Source of the DNA: Phoenix dactylifera
Taxonomy: Eukaryota > Streptophyta > Magnoliopsida > Arecales > Arecaceae
Length of the DNA stretch: 64,000 nucleotides
Assembly: GCF_009389715.1 (NCBI RefSeq)
Contig: NC_052407.1
Coordinates: 6,296,475-6,360,474, forward strand
Direction of reading: 5' to 3'
In this document: piece after piece, positions 47,101 through 57,080 of the stretch
How positions within the stretch are numbered: position 1 is the stretch's first letter
Layout of the letters: every line of letters starts with the position of its first letter
Made by a program: the position numbers and the translations under genes
Notes under the pieces: generated by a model
Told to the model about the DNA's origin: nothing
What the model saw: only the letters and a program-made list of their open reading frames with translations
Databases searched by the model: none

Positions 47101-47995
47101 TATATTTATACTCTAACGAATATTTTGTACTATGTTCTGCTACATTACATTTATGGCAAGATATTATGGAAGTTTATTCTAATACTTAAGTGGATCAATT
47201 TTGGATCTAAAATAGAACAGATGATTTTCTTGTGAAGCTTCTATATGAAATTATGCATAGAGAATGCATTGATATAGGTTCCCGGCTAGGTCTGAGGCTT
47301 TTGGCAAGAGATCTGTTAAACAAACCATTAGTGGTTGAAGTAACTGTAACTTATCTGAGCATTTATTTAATGATATTATGATAAGTTTCTTCTATCTTTA
47401 TTTATTTTTCTTTTCCTAACTGTCTTCTTCATGGTCATAACCTTATATTTTTTTTTGTCCCATTTCAACCATTACTATTTATTTTTTGGCTCTGCAGATT
47501 ACTGTTCAATACTTGAAGGCGATGAGTCCTACAGCTGTTGGAGGGCCTATTTTGAACTTAAGGATCTTGAGGTATGTCTTCCTTCGGTTGTCAAGCTGTG
47601 GAATGCTTCCCTTGTGGTTTTAACCTCATTGTGGCCATTCATTTATTGATCTGCTGGGTCAATAACAGAAGGAAATGCCAAAAGAGGATGTGGAGAAGTT
47701 GGTGAGGCAATCTGGTGGAGTGAAATCCCTCATCGACTGTTTGCATGGGATCACAAGAATGCAAAAGAAGAAAGATAAAGAAGTCCAAAATCCCACATTA
47801 TTGAGAACAGAGACACGGGGGGGAAAACATTTCCCTGTGCCTGATGGACTGCCCAAGACCCCTGAAGAGCTGGAAGAAGAAGAAAAGGCTAGAATGCCGG
47901 ACTCTCCTTTCACCAGACTACTTAGAAGCAAGGGTAGACTTCCTGCTTGGTATACACAAGCCCCAGAACATGAAACTGATTTGAGTTGCTTCTAG
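44129..47995 (+). CDS. CBP1: CCG-binding protein 1-like (CBP1 / MEE14 family), 3 exons
   Basis: Exons are 44129-44360, 47498-47571 and 47669-47995, joined through G|AT and at a codon boundary, giving 210 residues. Key stretches are KSENDLTDYCSILEGD, SYSCWRAYFELKDLE (exon 2), MPKEDVEKLVRQSGGVKSL, DCLHGI and a C-terminal PAWYTQAPEHETDL. I recognise the family from Arabidopsis CBP1 (MEE14). That protein is reported to bind the central-cell factor CCG and to help pollen-tube guidance and early embryo development. The first 45 residues are Ser/Pro/Arg-rich with no early acidic residue until Glu21 and contain SVVC|NA, like a plastid cleavage site. That sits awkwardly with a transcription-related role. 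Intron 1 (3137 bp) carries a TRIM solo LTR and a LINE fragment. AATAAA at 48018 is the likely polyadenylation signal. Confidence 0.85.
45518..45652 (-). mobile_element. TRIM solo LTR in intron 1 of the CBP1-like gene
   Basis: The 135 bp segment matches the 137 bp LTRs of the complete TRIM at 9976-10414. Shared blocks are TGTCACAA (TGTAACAA), CCTCACCC, GGAAGATAATATTTGGGTT, AAGTACCCAAGAT, AGCCGATGTGGGA and GGTCCTCGCA. TACAG (45513-45517) and TGCAG (45653-45657) are a target-site duplication with one mismatch. Confidence 0.85.
46250..46790 (-). pseudogene. 3' end of a LINE with a broken RNase H domain, in intron 1 of the CBP1-like gene
   Basis: The minus strand reads EANKAAN*VASFVAQHSG, then PPLRQLIFSDFVGCTHVR, the tail of a plant LINE RNase H domain. 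TAG stop codons stand where Trp is expected. A 15 bp poly-T run at 46249-46263 is the poly-A tail on the minus strand. The copy is 5'-truncated and antisense to its host gene. Confidence 0.75.
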
Positions 47996-48024
47996 TGTTA
48001 GTGACTGAATCATTGTAAATAAAC

Positions 48025-50128
48025 CTTTGCATGTATGAGTTATCTTCAAGTGCAACTTTACAGCTTGGGATTCAGGTTAGTGCAGCATCTAGAATCAATC
48101 ATAAATCTTGTCTCAAGTAGACCAGCCAAGTGTAATACCATCAATGGTATATTTGGTGGTTACTTTTTACCGATCAATGATATATTTGGATCAAGTCTTC
48201 TCTGTCCAACATAAATCTCATCTTGCTAAATATTTATATATGTTTGAAGTGTTGAATGTGAAAATCTATAGGGTGTGTTTTCCTAATCGATAATCTATGC
48301 TTTGTCATGTGAAAATTTGGGTTTGCAAAACAAATCTTGCATATTGGAGATTGTTCAATGTGTGGCAGTCCTGTTTCTCAAATGAGGTTTTACGATGCGT
48401 TTACTTATTGGATAGCTAATCAAGGATAATTAAAGTTAAGCAATAATAAGCACCAGTTGGTTAGCTAATTGCAGGGCTGGTTAAATTGTAGTTCAGTTGC
48501 AGCTCAGTTAACCACATTTTTTTGTTGAGCTGGCAGAATTGGTGTTTGGTTGCCAAAAACATGGTCAAGTTCTATTTTAGCACAACAATGTCTTTGGATG
48601 AGGCCTTCACTTCTATAAAATGGTTAAGGACTTCACCATTCGCATAATTTTCATACATATTGTTGTCCAACACAGTTTGATATAGCTATGGCTCAACCAT
48701 GATTGTCATCATCGGGATCCATGTTATTTCTCAGATGCAAATACATAGGGCTATTTCAAACATTGATCCCTACCAACCATTCTATCATCATCTCTACTTT
48801 GTTCTATGATGCCCACAAATCAAAAATATGAAGTATGAGATGCAAAATATCATATAAGCATAGGGGCTCAGATTATAACATCATCACATCGACGCATGGG
48901 CTGCACAAGTATCATACAAACATGCACCCATCTGATACAGACACATCATCATAGCTAGGGTTAAGTAGATAACCACATCTTAATCAGGGTTTATCCAGGA
49001 ACTAACGCAGCTTAGGGATTGTTCATTAGTTAAGTGTTGATCGAACTTCGCATAATTAAAAATCTTTGGCATTGAATAAAATCTCATCCTAAGTAATTCA
49101 TGATTGATAGAGTTATGGGTTGTGCAAAAATATTCCTCAATTAAAATGATTACATGTGATCAGAAAGAAGTGAATGACTGAAACATTCCATCATGCATCC
49201 AAGCATACAATAAAAAAATCAAATGGGAAATAAATTCAAAAACTTACATAGTAGATCTATATATCATATTATATATTATCTATAAATATATATGTTTAAT
49301 ATATGGGTTTTTAACAGCAAATATGAAAGGAAACTGAAAAGGGATGGCTCAAGGTGTAAAGGAACAGCCATAATAGTCTCATGTTACTGTGTAAATTAAC
49401 AAATGAACTGCAATCTGGTCATATGTATCCTGATGGATGGATGGATGGATGGGAAGAGAGGATGGCAGGGAGAGAGAGAGAGTGCAAATAATCAAATAAA
49501 CTACATGCTTGTCACTTAAAAAATATTAGGCCTCATACTGGCATTTTATTTCAACTAGGGAGGAAGCATGCGTGTTGTACGTGCAAATTGTTTTTTAGTA
49601 ATAGTATTGGCTATTAGCAAACCAAAAAAAAGTTGTTCAAAAATTGTAAAATATTTCGATTTTTTGAAGTAAATAACTTTTTATAGTCTCAAAGGTGCTG
49701 TGATATAATTATAATTGTATGGAAAGCATAATATACCCATCAACAATAATCATGAATGACTTGCATCCATTGCTACTAATAAATGCAAACATGAACCACA
49801 TTATGACTTGCATCCATCGCTACTAGTAAATGCAACCATGAATCATGGACGAAGAATTAAAGAAGCATGACAAACTATGCTTTCTGAATTACCTTTAATT
49901 ATCTTGCAAATATTTTCAGTGGCATCATGGAGGACACAACTGGATGAATGTGAATGATTCTAGAGAATCTTTGAACTTGCAAGGGAAAGCTTCATATTAT
50001 AGTTAGCAGTTAGCTATAGCAAAAATACCAATGGTTGAAGATATAAAAGAATAGAAACTTCCATTTTGCAGAGATAATGATTCAAGACTCGAATGGTTTC
50101 GAACTTTCATGATTTACTTGAAAAAAAT
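48025..50128. other. intergenic region, no gene seen
   Basis: AT-rich DNA with a (GGAT)n run at 49433-49452 and an (AG)n run at 49470-49482. A short imperfect duplication, ATGACTTGCATCCAT(T/C)GCTACTA, occurs at 49755 and 49804. No coding frames with motifs. Confidence 0.45.
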
Positions 50129-50264
50129 TGTCACAACCCAGGATCTCATCCAAAAAAACTAGTTGATAGTATTATTTAGATTCTTTGATCTGCTATAAGT
50201 GCCCAAAATTTACTCAGTATATAGCCGATATGAGACTAAATATAAGTTTGCATGGTTCTTACCA
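50129..50264 (-). mobile_element. diverged TRIM solo LTR
   Basis: The 136 bp segment follows the TRIM LTR from TGTCACAACCC through ATCTCATCCAAAA, TTATTTAGATTCTTTGATC and ATAGCCGATATGAGACTAAA to TTCTTACCA. It is the most diverged copy in the window and has no clean target-site duplication. Confidence 0.75.
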
Positions 50265-50336
50265 AAACAAAAGAGAAAAAAAAAGAGAGGCTAAGTTAGG
50301 CATTTGACAAAACATGTAAAAGGCCAATGTTGCAAT

Positions 50337-50682
50337 TAGTGCTGCAAATGGGTCGGGTTGACCTGTGACCCGATCCGAATTTTAGGACCCGCGGAGCCGA
50401 GTCGGGTCTTAAATTTAGACCCGTTCTATTTTTCGAGTCGGGTCGGATCCACCCAATCTCGACCTGGATCCGGACCCGACCCGACCCATTTTTTTTTTAG
50501 GTTAACCTAATTTGCACATTTTTCTTGAGATCTAATTATGATCAAAAGTTGTAGGTATGGACCCGACCCGATCCGATTTTCAATCGAATCGGGTCTGGGT
50601 CCAAAATTAGAATTTGAATAAGAAATCGAGTCAGATCGGGGTCACTCAGGACCCGATCTCATCCGATCTATTTACAGCCTTA
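50337..50682. mobile_element. hAT-type MITE with 8 bp target-site duplication
   Basis: The element is 346 bp. The left end TAGTGCTGCAAATGGGTCGG and the reverse complement of the right end, TAAGGCTGTAAATAGATCGG, form terminal inverted repeats. GTTGCAAT occurs at 50329-50336 and again at 50683-50690, the 8 bp duplication typical of hAT transposons. The interior is built of GGGTCGG/GACCCGA motifs in both orientations and could fold back on itself. There is no coding capacity, so it needed a transposase from elsewhere. Confidence 0.88.
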
Positions 50683-50690
50683 GTTGCAAT

Positions 50691-51747
50691 GAATGGAAGG
50701 TTGTAAAGTAGCAAGCCAAGCAACCAAGTGTCCTATTTCACCAAGAGTTGTGGGCTCAGACCTTATTGATAATGCAATGATTGGGAAAGAAAAGTCTAGT
50801 TCGACTTACAATGAAAAAGATGCAACTCTTTGAAATCCAATGAGTAGACTCCAGCTCGGAAAGCAGAACTAAACAAGGATAAAAGTCACTTGCCTCTGTC
50901 AAACCGTTGCCAAGCATGGAGACTTTTCCAGCATGAACAGTTTTATTAGCTTGATCTGCTCCATAAAGTAGCATGGGTCCAGGCTGTAAATTTCATATGA
51001 TATCCGACGGTCAAGATACTAGGATGATAGCGGGACAGTATCCTATCTTGATATCCCGCGTGATGTCGCACCAGGATCTGAGATCATATTATAGGATATT
51101 TAATAGAGTAGAGGAAGATGGAGAGAGTCGACCGCAAGATAGAATTGCTAAGTAAACCTAACAAGTTTGCCTCAAGCCTAGATTCTACGTGTTGGATCCA
51201 CTTGCCAAACTCATTTGAGGCGAGATCCATTAATTTTATTCTTATTTTTCATATATATTATAGATAGATTATGGTTAGAAGCGACAATCAAGTTGGGTTA
51301 GATCAGATACAAGTTGAGATGGATTAAAAGTCTCCAAATCCAAACCTGGCATATTTATTAAATAGGTCAAAAATTTAAAGTTGAACTTGACAATTTTATT
51401 GAACGGGTTACCTAACCCACCTACAAAAAGATAATCAAGTTAAATAAGTTAAACGGTTAAGCATTATCATCCCTTACTATAGTTATACTAATTATAATTT
51501 AGACATAAATGAAAATCATAATCTACATTAAATTTATTAACTTAACTAAAATGTAACGAACTTCTTAAAAAAAAAAGTCAGGTATGTATAAGGTTCCAAT
51601 CAGCTCAACAATCAAAAGTCCGACATGATAATCGTCAAACAACTATACGACGGATGACCAATCTGAATGGTTATCCAAAAAAAAGTTCCAAAGGATACTA
51701 TCGCAGCCACGCCAAGCTTCCCACGCCATCCCACTGGCCACTCATAG
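50691..51747. other. intergenic region, no gene seen
   Basis: No domain-bearing frame. A loose inverted arrangement at about 51285-51475 (AAGTTGGGTTAGATC and AAGTTAAATAAGTTAAAC) may be another worn hAT-type MITE, but I cannot set ends. Confidence 0.35.
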
Positions 51748-52020
51748 TGTGAGGATCCGTGCGAGTGTATGTTTTGTTCCACATCGATTATTTGCTAGGT
51801 AGAGTTTGGGTACGATCAAGTAATCCAAATAATATCTTTCAAGTAGCAGAGCCGATCTGGTCCATAGCCTATGTGGACTAGGAGACACTATAGCACGGAT
51901 CTATTGGGGTTGACCACGGGCCGATCATAGTATTTGTGATTCAATTTGAATGAATTTAAACTTTTAGCCTGACGAGGATGTCAGAGACAGCCATTTTGAG
52001 TGAGGTTTTGGATTGTTGCA
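51748..52020 (+). mobile_element. TRIM deletion derivative, plus orientation
   Basis: The copy begins TGTGAGGATCCGTG as a TRIM LTR does and runs to about TTTCAAGTAG. It then jumps to CAGAGC, the end of the primer-binding site. It continues through the internal region (GGTCCATAGCCTATGTGGAC to CCTGACGAGGATGTCA) and jumps again into the last part of the second LTR (GCCATTTTGAGTGAGG to TTGTTGCA). Thus the first LTR lacks its end and the second lacks its start. CATAG (51743-51747) and CACAG (52021-52025) are a one-mismatch target-site duplication. Confidence 0.8.
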
Positions 52021-52634
52021 CACAGCTGGCTTAAAGAGAAAAATATATTTTTTTATTGTTTTAACTAAAGAAAATTTTATTTCCAAAAAAAAACCCTTCG
52101 CAGAAACTTCATCATCTCCTCTTGTCCAAACTCCAATCTTGCCTTCTCTCACCGACTTTTCCCTCCATGTAACCCATCTTGGAATGGACCATTTTTAAGA
52201 TAAAATCACAATGATTAAGCTGTCAAACCGGACTTAACGGAGGAAATCACGATCATCCTTAAGCTATAGCAGAATAATGTTTGAAAAAATGGCCGAGGTA
52301 TAGCTTCCAGCCTTCCCTGATGCGGTATACGGCCATGCCAAGTTCCATGTTGCAGGTAAAAGCTTGAGATATTAGGCCTCGACAAGTTGGGAACGCAAGG
52401 AAAGATCTGAGGCTCCCAATGACAAGACTTAGAGAAGAATCTCATGGTCATTGTCATACATACGGCCATGGGAAGGAGCAGACATGTACATCATTGAAGG
52501 CCACTGGGCCCAAACAATTTTGCTTGTAGCACAGTATGCTTATCTTAGTTTCTCTTTGGTGGTAATAATATTATAAACAAGTTTTGTATCTTCTAGATTG
52601 GAAGCTGGAAAAAACTTTGATTCTTTATCGACTT
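52021..52634. other. intergenic region, no gene seen
   Basis: Short frames at 52013-52469 lack motifs. Nothing else recognised. Confidence 0.4.
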
Positions 52635-52770
52635 TGTGAGGACCCATGTGGATATATATTTAGTCCCATATCGATTATTTACTAAGGAGATCTTAAGCAC
52701 TTATACAGGACTAAGGAACCCAAAAATACTTTGTGACTAGTTTTTTTGGAAGAGATCCCAGGTTGCGACA
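52635..52770 (+). mobile_element. TRIM solo LTR, plus orientation
   Basis: The 136 bp segment runs from TGTGAGGACCCATGTGG through AGTCCCATATCGATTATTTAC and CTTATACAGGA to GGTTGCGACA, matching the reverse complement of the LTRs at 9976-10414. GACTT (52630-52634) and AACTT (52771-52775) are a one-mismatch target-site duplication. Confidence 0.85.
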
Positions 52771-53242
52771 AACTTGATGTGGTTGATCACTAGGTACCCC
52801 CGTATGAAGACAAACATGGAATCAATGGAGTGAGATAAAATCACTCCATCGGTCCTCTTTTTATTCCTACATATAAAAAATGCAAATGTTTGATTGATCA
52901 TTATATTGCTAAATCTGAAGCATTTTCAAAAATGCTACATATTTTCTAGATATAATGATTATGAACAAATAGCAAACCATCCCACATATTGGGTTAACCT
53001 ATTAGGCATGACATTGCAAATGGTACTAGATTCTAATTTGCAAAGATTTCATGATTTATTAATAGCAAATGACACAAGAATTTTATTTCTTTTACAAGGA
53101 AAATGGCACAAGTTGCTTGTAGCGGGGAATCCTATGGCCTGCCTCTCCTACCTTGTCTAAAGAAAATACAAATAAATAAAAGTAAAAATCTCACTTAAGT
53201 GACTAAATATAATCTAAAGATTTTTTTCTTTTACCATGATAA
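52771..53242. other. intergenic region, no gene seen
   Basis: An 88-codon plus-strand frame (52894-53160) shows no recognisable motif and no homologous neighbours. I treat it as chance. Confidence 0.35.
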
Positions 53243-53480
53243 GGGCCTATTTGGAAAACTATGTAAGATATAATTGGGATGGACATATATAGAGTGAAAT
53301 AAGAAAAGGGCCAACTAGGAATCCTCTGGATCTGCAAAGGGTCGGGATAATCCATTCTTTTTGAAAGGTGACTTAAATTACACAAGTTTGAATAAACAAA
53401 GTTTTTTCTTATTTGATTTAGTTCTTTCTCTCTATCAGAAATTTCTCCTCAAAGTACCAATTGTTTTGCTAAACAAGACC
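53243..53480. mobile_element. Tourist-like (PIF/Harbinger) MITE with TAA target-site duplication
   Basis: The element is 238 bp. The left end GGGCCTATTTGGAAAAC and the reverse complement of the right end, GGTCTTGTTTAGCAAAAC, are terminal inverted repeats of the Tourist type. It is flanked by TAA at 53240-53242 and 53481-53483, the expected 3 bp duplication. No coding capacity. Confidence 0.8.
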
Positions 53481-53577
53481 TAAATGAAAAAAAATGGAAT
53501 GTAATGTTCGCAAACCTCACCAAGAAAGGAGAGTGGCGAGAGTCAAATTTATGTTATCTGCCAAATGATTTAGCACC

Positions 53578-53955
53578 TAGATTTTGTTTGGCACATGGAA
53601 TAGTGGAGGATGTCTCAAAAATCATTTTGAGATATCCTACCTAACATCATTTAAGAACTACAGAATAGACTTATTTGACTAGACAGGATAAGTTCCAGTT
53701 AGTTGGGATAAAGTAAACGGTCATGTCCGATTTCCTTGTACCCCATATCCGCTTTCGAGACACATGGCAGAAGTGTAAGACAATTTTATTCTTGTAATTA
53801 GAAAAAAAGAAAAGGTGTTTTATGCGCTTATCCTTCCAACTAAATACACAAAAAATTCTATCTGGTGAAATATTATTCTATCCTAATCAGACAGGATAAG
53901 TTCCAGTCAGATGGGATAAATTATTCCATCCCCCGCTCCAAATAGTTTGAATCCA
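53578..53955. mobile_element. second Tourist-like MITE with an internal duplication
   Basis: The left end has GATTTTGTTTGGCACATGG and the right end, reverse-complemented, has CAAACTATTTGGAGCGGGGG and GGATGGAATAA. Inside, GACAGGATAAGTTCCAGT followed by TGGGATAAA occurs twice (53691 and 53888). The ends are approximate and no clean TWA duplication was found. Confidence 0.5.
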
Positions 53956-54111
53956 TAGAATAAAGGAAGTTATCCTTTTTTTTTTTTTCTTTTCTTTTTT
54001 TTGCGTGATGGTGGTGGTGGTGGTCGTGGTTGTATTCTATCCTCCAATGATATTTAGATAATTTTTATGTATCCCTTTCAAATGTATTCTACAGCTAAAA
54101 TCGATGATATT

Positions 54112-54851
54112 GCCCCATTTGGCAAAGTTTTTGGTGGGCTAGAAAGTTCTTTCCGACCCTCCAAAAATACTTTTAGATTGAATGGAGATGTTTGATAAAA
54201 AAATCGAAAAGCTATTTTAGCTTTGCCAAAAAGCTAAAATAGCTTCTCAAAAAAAGCTTCAAAATGGAGCTTCTTCTAAAAAATACTTTTAGCATTCATC
54301 AAAAAGCTGTTTTGATTTATAATTTTTTATTTTTTAGACCAAAATACCCAAGATAAAATATTATAATTACAGAAAATATTCCTTTGTATTACAAAAATCT
54401 GCAGAAATCCCAACAAAGCAAATAAGAAACCCCAAAATTAGTTCCTAAAAATATTATATTAATAAACTATTAATATATAATAATAATAATAATATTTTAT
54501 ATCTTTATTATTGTATTATAGTATAAATATAATATTATATTACATTATATCATAATACATTGATATAGTATGTTATAAAATATCAAATTATATTATATTA
54601 TTATGCTATAGTATACAATATTATATTACTATATTATAATAATATTATATTACATTACAGTAATATTATACTATATCATATATTTATATATTATATTTTA
54701 TTATTTTCTATTGTACAATATTGTGTAATATTTTTTATAGCTATTTTATTATATAAAATATATTTTCTTAATTTATTTATTAAATAGTAAATAGTTTTTG
54801 ATAAATGCTCAGCTATAAATTTTTTTCCGGTGAAGAGCTCCGCCAAACCGC
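54112..54851. mobile_element. possible MITE with a very AT-rich core
   Basis: The left end GCCCCATTTGGCAAAG and the reverse complement of the right end, GCGGTTTGGCGGAG, resemble each other. Next to the left end lie inverted AAAAGCT/AGCTTTT motifs. The core (54440-54790) is almost pure A/T with TAATAT and TATTATA motifs. No target-site duplication was established. Confidence 0.45.
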
Positions 54852-54889
54852 TTGATGAAATACTATAAATATACTGTAGATCTTTGAGT

Positions 54890-55460
54890 ACGGTCTACGG
54901 TGGCACTACAGTAGTTAAGCTTCGCAGCAGTGGCGTTCATACAGGGACCATGAAAGGGATTTATCCGATAGAATAAAACACCGTACCGTTTACCTGTACG
55001 CCTCCACCAAAAAAAGCCACCGACCCTGGGACCGACCACAAACACCCACTGTAGATCGGACACGCGTCCACTCCCCCCAACGTACGCCCCGCTCGGCCGC
55101 TCCCCTTCCCGAGACCCGAGAGCGCCAAGCTGGGGACGGCCCGCTCCGGGCGCGGCAGCGAAGCACCTGATCCCGCCCCCCGCCGTACGGTTCGCGTAAG
55201 AGAAACATAGCCTCGGGAATCGGTCCGGTACGGCGGCGACCGGACCGAGAAACCCGTGAACGGGGAACAGCGGCCTCTGCCACCGCTTGCGACTCGTTCA
55301 CCGCGCCGTACCACATCCTATCGGCAATCGATCCGGTCGCTGGCTCCGTCCCCCTCGCCGCATTCCCCAACAAACTCAATTATTGCCGCGGGGTCCCTTC
55401 ACCGCTTTAAAAAAACCAGGGGAGGAATATAAGCCCGGGACTGTAGATGGAGGGTTTATG
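54890..55460. other. GC- and CpG-rich island without a recognisable gene
   Basis: Base composition changes sharply from the AT-rich MITE to a CpG-dense block (CGTACGCC, CGCTCGGCCGC, GGCGGCGACCGG). Two overlapping minus-strand frames (54961-55314 and 54990-55379) reach 117-129 codons. They are Arg/Gly/Ser-rich as expected from GC-rich chance frames and show no motif. It could be a promoter or a first-exon relic. Confidence 0.45.
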
Positions 55461-55884
55461 ATGCCATCATAACGCAAAATTTTCTTCAGAATATTACAAC
55501 AATGTTACGTAACGCTTCGTTGCTCTTCTATCTCGCAGAACTTGACGTGGGATAATTGAACTTTTCCTTGTGATATTTGTGTTACTGAATTTCTCTCTCC
55601 TGTATCCCTTGTCTCATTTGACGTGCTCCAAAACAACACATATTACAGTCATGGCCGCCACTGAAAGGAGGAATAGGAGTCATGCAGAAGTTGCACATCT
55701 TTAGACTGCATGCATGAGATCCAGGTGGGCCATTCGAGCAACTTGCACACGTCAGCCTGCAAGCCTATGAGCACGTAGCATCACTAATGCAGACCATGCA
55801 TGCATGCATGGCGTAGAGGGGTTCCTTAGTCTTGCATTGATGAATAACAAACAAGTAAACATTTAGTTAGAGATGCATCATAAG

Positions 55885-57075
55885 TGTTGGTGGAAAAATG
55901 GACCACCCCACAAATGTAATTATAGCGCCCAAATCCATCAGCAAGCTCGAGCTCATCCTAAGTGATTGAGCTCTTCCGCTTTCGAGCTCATCCTAAGTGA
56001 TCGGGCTCTTCCGCTCTCGAGCTCATCCTAAGTGATCGGGCTCTTCTGCTCTCGAGCTCATCCTAAGTGATCGAGCTCCCTAAGTGATCGAGCTCTTCCG
56101 CTCTCGAGCTCATCCTAAGTGATCGGGCTCTTCCGCTCTCGAGCTCATAGACCAGAGAGCCGAGACCAGAAGGCCGAGACCAGAGAGCCGAGACCAGAGA
56201 GCCGAGACCAGAAGGCCGAGACCAGCAGGCCGAGCACAGCAGGCCGAGCCCATGCCTTAGCCAAATATCCAATTTCCACCTAACCCTCTAAGGGACCTGA
56301 CAACTCCACTATAACCTGCCACTATCTCCAAGCCATCAAGGCATAAGATCTTCGCAGGTATTCGGCACGACCTGCCATTAATGCACGAGACTCTCTCAAG
56401 TCTCCGATGCACTTAGTCATTTAATGAACACGGCCCAAGACGATCTCCGGATCACTGAACCATCAGAGCGTATGGCTCTACCTGGCCGCCGGTTCATTCG
56501 GTAATAAATGCACTTACCATCCACAGACCCCAGGCCCGCTACGGCCGGCGGTTCAACCACTCCAACAGGTCCGATCGACCGTGACAACTCTCTGGTTCCG
56601 GTCTGATTCGGCCCCGTTCTCCACTATGCCATAAATGGGCCAAATCGTGCCCAATTATCACAGACAGGGACAAATCCCCCGGTTACCTCCCAGGTAACGT
56701 AATCCCCTCCTATAAAAGGGAACCTGGGGAGAACCAAGGGGGGAGGACAACAAAAACGGAAACAGACCCCCGGGACTGAACCCTCCGGGAAGCACAGACA
56801 CAATTGAGGACATCATCCTCTTCGTCTTCTTTATCTTATCCAAATGTTCTTGCTGCCTTCTCCATATACTCTCTTCCCTGCTCTCTCCACATATTGGCCC
56901 CCTCTGACTTAAGCATCGGAGGGCCGGCGCCGGGGAGCCCGGCCACCGGCTTTTTGCAGGACTTACACCCTCCAGGAGGACGTCGCCGGCCGGCGCACCG
57001 CCGTCCGCCCCCTGTAGCAACGGAGCTCCTCCTTTTTCGACTTCGCGGCGGTCCCGGGTCCAATTTCCAGCAACA
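55885..57075 (+). mobile_element. solo LTR (1191 bp) of a gypsy-type element with target-site duplication
   Basis: The LTR starts TGTTGGTGGAAAAATGG and ends TTCCAGCAACA, so the ends TGTTG and CAACA form a short inverted repeat. ATAAG at 55880-55884 and 57076-57080 is the 5 bp duplication. A TATAAAAG promoter box lies at 56711, followed by a GC-rich leader with GCATCGGAGGGCCGGCG, which relates it to the gypsy LTR end at 7550. A minisatellite occupies its left part. The frames inside (for example 56658-57203, minus) are not genes. Confidence 0.88.
55949..56242. repeat. minisatellite: 35 bp units, then 13-14 bp units
   Basis: GAGCTCATCCTAAGTGATCG units begin at 55949, 55984, 56019, 56054, 56106 and 56141. 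The spacing is 35 bp, except for one of 52 bp that contains a partial 17 bp copy. From 56152 the array changes to GAGACCAGAGAGCC and GAGACCAGAAGGCC units. It lies within the solo LTR. Confidence 0.92.
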
Positions 57076-57080
57076 ATAAG

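Noticed and set aside
54961..55379. Two overlapping 117- and 129-codon minus-strand frames
   Set aside because: They overlap in different frames of a CpG-rich block and are Arg/Gly/Ser-rich as chance predicts.
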